Positions 1-5,670 of a stretch of 6,683 bases of DNA are shown one piece after another. The notes under the pieces were generated by a model. The model saw only the letters and a list, made by a program, of their open reading frames with translations. It was not told where the DNA came from and did not search any database. The stretch covers positions 1,189-7,871 of the forward strand of contig JARGNC010000120.1 in NCBI GenBank assembly GCA_029212425.1. The letters run 5' to 3'. The translations under genes and the position numbers were made by a program. Within the stretch, counting starts at the first letter, position 1; each line of letters starts with the position of its first letter. Origin of the DNA: Phycisphaerales bacterium. GTDB taxonomy: Bacteria; Planctomycetota; Phycisphaerae; Phycisphaerales; UBA1924.

Positions 1-402
1 CGGTTGTTGACGCGGGGACGCGGTGGGCGTGGAAGATTGGGCAGCTGCTGTGGATGCCCCACCACTCCGCTGTTCGCGGAGTTTCTTGAGTTGATCAACG
101 CGTTGTTTGCGGAGTTGCTCGATCCGATCTCTGCGGAGTTGCTGCTTGTTGTCCCAGCTGCCGTCCTTGTCTGCTTTGGTGCTCTGAGCGATTGGGACTG
201 TTGAGGTCGATTGCGAGTCCGCGGCTCGTGCTCCGGTTCTGAGTGAGTCTTGATCGGCTTGCTTGCGCATTGCGATCGCGCGTTTCTTTGCTTGTTGTTC
301 TTGTGCAGATTTGATCACTCGGCCGAGGGTCGAGAACGCGCCCACGATGATGATGAAGCCCAATGGGCTGGTAAAGAATCCGATGATCGACTGGAGGTTC
401 AT
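1..402 (-). CDS. Small membrane-anchored coiled-coil protein, unknown function (C-terminus cut by window edge)
   Basis: I do not recognise a family. Reading from an ATG at 402, the frame stays open for 134 codons to the window edge, so the C-terminus is missing. Residues about 6-30 are hydrophobic (core GFIIIVGAF) and look like one N-terminal membrane segment. A Lys/Arg/Gln-rich stretch follows (about 31-50), then a Ser/Thr-rich linker. Residues about 86-113 carry spaced QLR/KLR motifs with heptad-like character, predicting a short basic coiled coil; the remainder is Ser/Ala/Thr/Pro low complexity. The likely topology is one membrane anchor with a cytoplasmic basic tail, by the positive-inside rule. 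It starts 16 bases after the stop of the HmuV-like ATPase on the same strand, so co-transcription is likely. No Shine-Dalgarno site precedes the ATG. The absence of any stop over 134 codons and the sensible membrane-plus-coil layout support it as a real gene. Confidence 0.65.
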   Translation of the reverse strand, partial: MNLQSIIGFFTSPLGFIIIVGAFSTLGRVIKSAQEQQAKKRAIAMRKQADQDSLRTGARAADSQSTSTVPIAQSTKADKDGSWDNKQQLRRDRIEQLRKQRVDQLKKLREQRSGGASTAAAQSSTPTASPRQQP

Positions 403-418
403 AGGTAGAAGTAGTATA

Positions 419-1192
419 TCAGGTCTGTGTGGTGGTTGTCAGTGGGAGGAGGACTGGATGTCCATGTATATTGCCTGAAACGAAGGGGGTTTCGAATATT
501 CGGGATAGATTCTCGGGATTGAGTACTTCTGTTGTGGTTCCTTGTGCTTCGATGCTGCCTTGGGTATTGAGCAGGATGACGCGATCCGCGTAGCGTGAAG
601 CAAGCGAAAGGTCGTGCGCGACGAGCGCGACGCCGATCCCACGCTGAGCGAGTTCTTGGAAACTCGACATGGTTTCGAGCTGGTGCTTGGGGTCCATCGC
701 GCTGGTTGGTTCGTCCGCGAGGAGGTACGCATCGGAGAGTCCATCGAGCTGCGCCCAAGCTCGCGCGAGGGATACGCGTTGCTGCTGTCCCACTGAAAGC
801 GTCCCCATCGGTTTGGATGCGAGATCTGCAAGATCGAAGCGGGCGAGCGCCCGATCGATCGCGGCGGGATCGTTGCGGAGGGACAATCGACCGAAGGAGA
901 CGACGAGGCGCGTGTCGAAGTCGAACGCGAGGGATGAACGCTGTGCGATGTACGCGAGGTGGTGGGCGCGGTCTTTGGCGGTCATCTGTTGGATTGGTTG
1001 CTGGTGGAGTTGGACTGAGCCATTGTCGGGCTTGGAGAGTCCTGCGAGGATCCGGAGGAGTGTGGACTTCCCTGCGCCGTTTGGGCCGACGATTGCGGTG
1101 ATGGCGCCTTGCTCGATGGAGCAGTTGACCTGATCCAAGACCCTTGGGGATTTGGGGTAGGCAAAGGATAGATGGGTCCCAATCAATGGCAT
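419..1192 (-). CDS. hmuV: HmuV-like haem/iron ABC importer ATP-binding protein
   Basis: This is an ABC-transporter ATPase of 257 residues, full length for the FepC/HmuV class that powers uptake of haem, siderophores or cobalamin through an inner-membrane permease. Visible motifs, numbered from the chosen start: Walker A GPNGAGKST (36-44), Q-loop glutamine at 84, signature LSVGQQQRVSLA (132-143), Walker B ending LLADE (157-161), D-loop SAMD (164-167) and H-loop His193. The ARAWAQL and DEPTSAMDPKHQ stretches, with an extra segment between signature and Walker B, resemble HmuV more than other subfamilies. Haem as substrate is inferred; another iron chelate or cobalamin is possible. An in-frame ATG at 1243 would add 17 residues unlike the family and reach into the divergent spacer, so I chose the ATG at 1192, where typical family sequence begins. 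The third residue of the LSGGQ motif is Val. No permease or binding-protein gene lies in the window. A coiled-coil membrane protein follows directly. Confidence 0.85.
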   Translation of the reverse strand: MPLIGTHLSFAYPKSPRVLDQVNCSIEQGAITAIVGPNGAGKSTLLRILAGLSKPDNGSVQLHQQPIQQMTAKDRAHHLAYIAQRSSLAFDFDTRLVVSFGRLSLRNDPAAIDRALARFDLADLASKPMGTLSVGQQQRVSLARAWAQLDGLSDAYLLADEPTSAMDPKHQLETMSSFQELAQRGIGVALVAHDLSLASRYADRVILLNTQGSIEAQGTTTEVLNPENLSRIFETPFVSGNIHGHPVLLPLTTTTQT

Positions 1193-1272
1193 CGTGGGAT
1201 GATATGAACAAGATCGCGCTCTGGACGCGGTTTGTGCCGTCATTCTCCCTTGGTGGTCGATACAGTCCCACT
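1193..1272. promoter_or_regulatory. Divergent intergenic spacer, presumed promoter region for hmuV and rnr
   Basis: These 80 bases separate the chosen starts of the minus-strand hmuV and the plus-strand rnr, so promoters for both should lie here or just inside the genes. I see no convincing paired -35/-10 boxes. On the minus strand a TATCAT hexamer lies within ten bases of the hmuV ATG, without a good -35 partner, and would imply an almost leaderless mRNA. No clear Fur-box-like inverted repeat is visible. The call rests on gene arrangement only. Confidence 0.4.
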
Positions 1273-3837
1273 ATGCCAGAACGCTACCGCCCACGATTAG
1301 TTGCTCATATCTCGCACTCGTCCTACGAGCCTGCTCAGATTCCCATTGTTGCTCGCGACCTGAACATCGAGGATGTCGAGGAGTTTGGGGCTGCTGTCCG
1401 TCAGCTTGCTGCGGAGGACATTGTGCATCTGGACGATGCGGGGAAAATCATGCTCCCGTTCCGCGAGGACGAGGGGGAAGCGATCGGGGAGTTTCGCTCG
1501 ACCAAGAGCGGGTTCGGGTTCTTCTCTCCATCCAAGGTTACGCATGGCGGGGATGTGTTCATCCCAGCGCACTCGACGATGGGCGCGCTCGATCGCGACA
1601 CGGTCAAAATCTATTACCAGCGCGACCAACGGCGCGAACGGAAGCTTGGGACGCTTGAGCGTCAGTATTCTGGAGAGGTCATCGACATCGTCGCGCGGAA
1701 GCGGTCCGCGTTTACGGGTGAGATCGACAAGCGGGATGGGCGATGGTTGGTGTATCCCGATGGACGCGAGATCACCGATCCGATCATCATCCGCGATGCG
1801 GATTCGAAGAATGTGAAGCCTGGCGATAAGGTGGTTGTGGAGATCATCGACTATCCGGAAGGCGAATATCTCGCGGAGGGCGTGATCACCAAGGTGCTTG
1901 GCGCGGCGGGTGATCCGGATGTAGAAACGCAGGCGGTGATCGCGGCGTATTCACTTCCGAGCAATGACTTCCCTGAAGCGTGTGTCCAGCAAGCACGCGA
2001 AGCGACGCAGCGGTTTGATGAAGAGATGGCGTTGTATGAGAAGCTTGGGATCGAGGCGCTGGATATGCGCCGGGACCTGACGGGGGATTTGATCTGCACG
2101 ATTGATCCGCCTGATGCGAAGGATTACGACGATGCGATCTCGCTCAAGCGGTTTGACAATGGGGACTGGGAGCTGGGCATCCACATCGCGGATGTATCGC
2201 ACTACATCGATCAGGGGACGGCTCTGGACGAAGAAGCGGCGGAGCGTGGGAACTCGGTGTACCTGCCTCGCTTGGTGATCCCGATGCTTCCCGAGGTGCT
2301 GTCCAACGGCATCTGCTCGCTCCAAGAGGGTGTGCTCCGGTACGCGAAGACCGCGATTATCCGCTACGACAAGATGGGAAATGTGAAATCTCGAGGCGTG
2401 TGCCAATCGCTGATCAAATCCGCGAAGCGCATGACCTACCTCGAGGCGCAGGCGCTGATCGATGGGGACATGGAAGAAGCGAAGAAGCACGCGAAAACGG
2501 ATACGCCTCACACGCAGGACATCATTGATGTGTGCAAGGACATGGACACGCTCGCGCGATTGATCCGCGCTCGTCGCGAGAAGGCGGGGATGATCCACCT
2601 TGATCTGCCTGAGGTTGAGCTCGTCTTTGATGAGAACGGCAAAGTGATCGACGCGCATCAGGAAGACGATGCGTTTACGCACACGATCATCGAGATGTTT
2701 ATGGTCGAAGCGAACGAATCACTCGCGACTTTGTTTGAAGGGATGCGTGTTCCTGTGCTCCGCAGAACGCACCCCGAACCAACACCTGGTGATGTGGAAG
2801 ACCTCAAAAAGACCGCGATGGTTGCGGGGTATCGGATTCCCAAGAACCCATCACGCGAAGAACTCCAGACGCTGCTCAACGCGACCGCTGGGACCGGCGC
2901 GGCTCGCGCGGTGCATACCGCTGTGCTGCGGACGATGACCAAAGCGGTCTACTCACCAGCGCTCATTGGTCACTACGCGCTCGCGTCCACGGCGTACTCG
3001 CACTTCACCTCACCGATCCGTCGCTACCCCGACCTCACGCTCCATAGGGCGCTGGTCGCGTATCTCAAACGCACAAACAACGGTGAGAACTTCCCGAAGA
3101 ACGACGACGCGAAGGTCGCGCTTGGCAAACAACTCCGCGATGATCCGCTGTGTCCGGATGAACAGGCACTCAAAGAGATCGGGAACAACTGCTCGAACAC
3201 CGAAGTCAACGCGGCACAAGCCGAGCGTGAACTCCGTGCGTTCCTCGTGCTCCAGCTGATGGCTGAGCATATTGGTGAAGAGTTCGAAGGATTCGTAACA
3301 GGGATCACTCCGAAGGGTGTGTATGTCCAGATCGAGAAGTACCTCGCGGATGGGATGATCGCGAAGCACGATCTTCCTGGTGATACGACGCGGGACAAGA
3401 GGCCTCCTTCATACAAGATTGATGACCGGACCGGTGCGCTTGTTGATATCCACTCGGGACGGAGCTTCTCGATTGGTGATCGTGTATCGGTGACGGTGGC
3501 GCAGGTCGATCTTGCGATGCGCCGGATGGATCTGCTGATCTCGAATCCGGATCGTCGAGCGGCGGGCAAAGCGAAGGGCGGGCTCGGGATGGGTCTCAAG
3601 CTCGGCAGCGACACTCCAGGTGGTCTTGGCGAAGCGGAAGGTGCTGGTGCTGGATTCAAGAAAGCACCTGGAGGTCAACGCAGGAGCCAGAAGTCCAAGT
3701 CACGCGACAAGGGCAAAACCGACTACCGACGTGATGCGGCGGGTAAAGCGGGTCCTGGACAGAAGAAGAAAAAGAACAAACCCAAAGGCGGCGGCAAGGG
3801 TAAGGGCAAGAGCAACGGCAAGCCCAAAAACCCATAA
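1273..3837 (+). CDS. rnr: Ribonuclease R (RNB-family 3'-5' exoribonuclease)
   Basis: An 854-residue RNase R, the processive hydrolytic exoribonuclease that degrades structured RNA, takes part in mRNA and rRNA quality control, and often works with trans-translation. Domains from the chosen start: N-terminal winged-helix-like region (about 10-62), cold-shock/OB region (about 70-115, with GEFRSTKSGFGFF and GDVFIPA), a second OB region (about 130-210), the RNB catalytic domain (about 262-600), S1 domain (about 668-757) and a Lys/Gly-rich tail (759-854). The active-site block TIDPPDAKDYDD at 276-287 keeps the metal-binding aspartates (278, 284, 286, 287). SVYLP (Tyr330) and FTSPIRRYPDL (578-588) are also conserved. 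An ATG at 1144 in the same frame would add 43 residues read antisense to hmuV and unlike the family; the ATG at 1273 leads straight into the winged helix. No Shine-Dalgarno site is seen. It probably heads an operon with the next two genes. Confidence 0.95.
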   Translation: MPERYRPRLVAHISHSSYEPAQIPIVARDLNIEDVEEFGAAVRQLAAEDIVHLDDAGKIMLPFREDEGEAIGEFRSTKSGFGFFSPSKVTHGGDVFIPAHSTMGALDRDTVKIYYQRDQRRERKLGTLERQYSGEVIDIVARKRSAFTGEIDKRDGRWLVYPDGREITDPIIIRDADSKNVKPGDKVVVEIIDYPEGEYLAEGVITKVLGAAGDPDVETQAVIAAYSLPSNDFPEACVQQAREATQRFDEEMALYEKLGIEALDMRRDLTGDLICTIDPPDAKDYDDAISLKRFDNGDWELGIHIADVSHYIDQGTALDEEAAERGNSVYLPRLVIPMLPEVLSNGICSLQEGVLRYAKTAIIRYDKMGNVKSRGVCQSLIKSAKRMTYLEAQALIDGDMEEAKKHAKTDTPHTQDIIDVCKDMDTLARLIRARREKAGMIHLDLPEVELVFDENGKVIDAHQEDDAFTHTIIEMFMVEANESLATLFEGMRVPVLRRTHPEPTPGDVEDLKKTAMVAGYRIPKNPSREELQTLLNATAGTGAARAVHTAVLRTMTKAVYSPALIGHYALASTAYSHFTSPIRRYPDLTLHRALVAYLKRTNNGENFPKNDDAKVALGKQLRDDPLCPDEQALKEIGNNCSNTEVNAAQAERELRAFLVLQLMAEHIGEEFEGFVTGITPKGVYVQIEKYLADGMIAKHDLPGDTTRDKRPPSYKIDDRTGALVDIHSGRSFSIGDRVSVTVAQVDLAMRRMDLLISNPDRRAAGKAKGGLGMGLKLGSDTPGGLGEAEGAGAGFKKAPGGQRRSQKSKSRDKGKTDYRRDAAGKAGPGQKKKKNKPKGGGKGKGKSNGKPKNP

Positions 3838-3863
3838 GCTGATCCCCAGAGCTGATCCCCAAA
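3838..3863 (+). repeat. 13-bp tandem duplication between rnr and the CpeT-like gene
   Basis: Two adjacent copies of GCTGATCCCCAGA and GCTGATCCCCAAA, differing at one base, begin immediately after the rnr stop codon. They fill half of the 52-base gap before the next gene. No hairpin or terminator is formed, so read-through into the downstream gene is plausible. It looks like a recent slippage duplication rather than a regulatory element. Confidence 0.7.
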
Positions 3864-3881
3864 GCCAGACTCACAACGCAC

Positions 3882-3886
3882 AAGGA
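3882..3886 (+). promoter_or_regulatory. Shine-Dalgarno-like AAGGA before the CpeT-like lipoprotein gene
   Basis: AAGGA lies 3 bases before the first and 6 bases before the second of two adjacent ATG codons (3890 and 3893). The spacing favours the second ATG as the actual start, shortening the protein by one residue. It is the only recognisable Shine-Dalgarno site I found upstream of the six gene starts in the window. Confidence 0.5.
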
Positions 3887-3889
3887 ACC

Positions 3890-4648
3890 ATGATGGACAA
3901 CACGAATCGCTCGCTTCTTTCAAAGACGCTCCTGATTTCCGCATCGCTGGTGCTGCTGACCGGCGCTGCGTCGTGCGGGAAGTGGCAAGGGATGTTCAAG
4001 AGCAACGACTCCAAAGCGGTGGAAGAAACCCCTGCGTATTCCATGAAGGACAACAAGTTTGCGTGGAACAAGAAGGCGGGTCGGCCTTCGCTTGGGATGC
4101 TGCGGTTTACGAATCATTTGACCGGGTCGTTCTCATCGCTCAATCAAGCGCGGAATGATGCGGAGTTCTATGAGATCGAGTTGCACATGGTCCCGATCTG
4201 GACGGATCGGACGGATGGGCCTTGGTTGTATGTGGAGCAAGCGGTCGCGTCTTCTGCGGATCAGCCTTATCGTCAACGGGTGTACCACCTGTCGCAGACC
4301 GGGGAGAACGCGTATGTCTCGACGGTTTACAGCTTCGAGAACGCGTTGGACTTTGCGGGTGATTATCAGCTTGAGCGTCCGCTCGAATCGTTGTCGCCTT
4401 CGGACTTGACCATCCGCGAGGGGTGCGCGATCACGGTTCGTTGGGACGCATCGGAGAAGGCGTTCATCGGATCGACCAATGGGCGTGATTGCCAGTCTTC
4501 GCTTCGCGGATCGACCTACGCGACGAGCGAGGTGTATCTGCACCACGATCGGTTGATCACTTGGGATCGTGGGTTTGATGATGCTGGTGAGCAGGTCTGG
4601 GGCGCGACCAAGGGCGGGTATGTCTTTGATCGTGTTTCGATGCCTTGA
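3890..4648 (+). CDS. CpeT/CpcT-family predicted lipoprotein
   Basis: A 252-residue protein (251 if it starts at the second ATG) with an N-terminal lipoprotein signal: Lys12, a hydrophobic run LLISASLVLLTGAAS, then Cys29 as the probable lipidated residue. From about residue 68 the body matches the CpeT/CpcT family (once DUF1001). I see EIELHMVPIW, LYVEQAVA, the hallmark PYRQRVYHL (126-134), EGCAITV (Cys179), FIGSTNGRDCQSSLRG (Cys201), YATSEVYL, WDRGFD and a closing WGATKGGYVFDRV. Cyanobacterial members attach bilins to phycobiliprotein cysteines, but homologues outside cyanobacteria have no established role, so I do not assign lyase activity. The signal puts this one in the envelope, unlike cytoplasmic cyanobacterial lyases. 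Longer in-frame starts would read through the end of rnr and are rejected because the lipoprotein signal begins at the chosen ATG. It follows rnr by 52 bases and overlaps the next gene by 4 bases. Confidence 0.85.
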   Translation: MMDNTNRSLLSKTLLISASLVLLTGAASCGKWQGMFKSNDSKAVEETPAYSMKDNKFAWNKKAGRPSLGMLRFTNHLTGSFSSLNQARNDAEFYEIELHMVPIWTDRTDGPWLYVEQAVASSADQPYRQRVYHLSQTGENAYVSTVYSFENALDFAGDYQLERPLESLSPSDLTIREGCAITVRWDASEKAFIGSTNGRDCQSSLRGSTYATSEVYLHHDRLITWDRGFDDAGEQVWGATKGGYVFDRVSMP

Positions 4649-5667
4649 GTGGTCGCGATGATTTGGTGGTGGTGATCGGTGGCGGGATCAGCGGATTGTC
4701 GTGCGCTTCGATGCTGCATCGGTCTGGGATCAATGTCCGCGTGCTTGATCAGGGGTATCGGATCGGTGGGCGATGCACGACTCGGCGGACGCATGAGGGG
4801 GAAGTGGTTGCGGATCTTGGGGCGCCTTGCTTTGGCGCGGTTGATCCTGTCTTTATTGAAGAAATCGAGCGCTGGATTGGTTCGGGTTCCTGCGCGAGAT
4901 GGGACGGGGCTGGGGGTGCGTTTGTTGGTGTGCCGACGATGGATGCGATTGTGGATCGCATGGCGCAGGATGTTGATGTGCGGAGCGGGTGCAGGGTTGA
5001 ACGCGTCTTTCGTCACGACGGGGCGTGGGTTGTTGAGGTTGAGCGGCGTGATGGGGCTCGCATGACTGAGCGGTGCGAGCGGATTGTGCTGGCAACGCAT
5101 CCACGCGAAGCGGCTCGGCTCATCGGAGAGCATTCAGATACGATCAGCTCGATGCTCGGATCAGTAGAAACACGGTGCGTGTGGGTGCTGATGATGCGGA
5201 TCAACGATCCGCTCGAAGGACTCCCGGCAATGGTTGATGCGGGCGAGGTCGGTGACGACAGTGAAGAAATCATCGCACGGATCATCCGCGATGATCACAA
5301 ACCCGGACGAGTGTGTGAAACTGACTCATCGATGCTCGTGATTCATGCTCGCGAGGACTGGTCTGCTGCGAATCGGGAGCTGGATCGCGTCGAAGCTCAG
5401 CGGGTGTTGACCCAACACACGCGATCGTTGGTGTCCTCGATGCTCGGACATGATCTTGACGACCAACGCATTGGTGATGTGCAGGTGCATCGGTGGGGTT
5501 CGGCGCATCCTGTCGAGGGCCTACCTCAGCAATGCGAAACGGATGACGATGCGAGCATCGTGGTCTGCGGCGATGCGTTTGGATGGAAGGGGCTCTCGCT
5601 TGGTGTGCAGAGTGCATGGCTGAGCGGACGCGCCGCGGCGATGAGGCTGATCGAAACGACTAAATAA
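4645..5667 (+). CDS. Renalase-like FAD-dependent NAD(P)-binding oxidoreductase
   Basis: A 340-residue flavoprotein resembling the COG3380/renalase-like group, which lies within the wider amine-oxidase fold. The dinucleotide-binding motif IGGGISGLSCA is at 11-21, followed by VRVLDQGYRIGGRCTTRR (31-48), the group's usual 'DKGR-GGR-ATRR' region. A PTMDAIVDRMAQDVDVR stretch (97-113) precedes the second FAD-contact region. The C-terminal FAD motif VVCGDAFGWKGLSLGVQSAWLSGRAAA (positions 306-332) closes the domain. No signal peptide is present, so it should be cytosolic. Bacterial renalases oxidise off-pathway dihydro-isomers of NAD(P)H; whether this protein does is unknown. The only start compatible with the full nucleotide-binding strand is TTG at 4645, because an in-frame TGA lies at 4627. 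It overlaps the upstream stop as TTGA, has no Shine-Dalgarno site and suggests translational coupling. The usual DHGAQYF motif is DLGAPCF here (57-63). Confidence 0.85.
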   Translation: MSGRDDLVVVIGGGISGLSCASMLHRSGINVRVLDQGYRIGGRCTTRRTHEGEVVADLGAPCFGAVDPVFIEEIERWIGSGSCARWDGAGGAFVGVPTMDAIVDRMAQDVDVRSGCRVERVFRHDGAWVVEVERRDGARMTERCERIVLATHPREAARLIGEHSDTISSMLGSVETRCVWVLMMRINDPLEGLPAMVDAGEVGDDSEEIIARIIRDDHKPGRVCETDSSMLVIHAREDWSAANRELDRVEAQRVLTQHTRSLVSSMLGHDLDDQRIGDVQVHRWGSAHPVEGLPQQCETDDDASIVVCGDAFGWKGLSLGVQSAWLSGRAAAMRLIETTK

Positions 5668-5670
5668 GTT

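Noticed and set aside
399..1271. 290-codon open frame on the minus strand in another phase over hmuV
   Set aside because: It overlaps the well-supported HmuV-like ATPase on the same strand, and its translation is Arg/Pro-rich with no family resemblance, typical of an off-frame reading of GC-rich coding DNA.
1144..1272. Longer rnr start at the upstream ATG
   Set aside because: The extra 43 residues are read antisense to the start of hmuV and do not resemble an RNase R N-terminus; the winged-helix region begins just after the ATG at 1273.
1193..1272. Fur-type operator between hmuV and rnr
   Set aside because: Expected for a haem-uptake gene, but I find no AT-rich inverted repeat resembling a Fur box in the spacer.
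1951..2682. 243-codon minus-strand frame inside rnr
   Set aside because: It lies opposite conserved RNB catalytic codons, and its Arg/His/Val-rich translation is the usual product of antisense reading.
3620..3889. Upstream extension of the CpeT-like gene to an ATG inside rnr
   Set aside because: The added residues come from an off-frame reading of the Lys-rich rnr tail, and the lipoprotein signal and the only Shine-Dalgarno site sit at 3882-3895.
4516..5133. 205-codon minus-strand frame across the lipoprotein/oxidoreductase junction
   Set aside because: It is antisense to two genes with clear family motifs, and its translation is Pro/Arg/Ser/Thr-rich with no recognisable domain.
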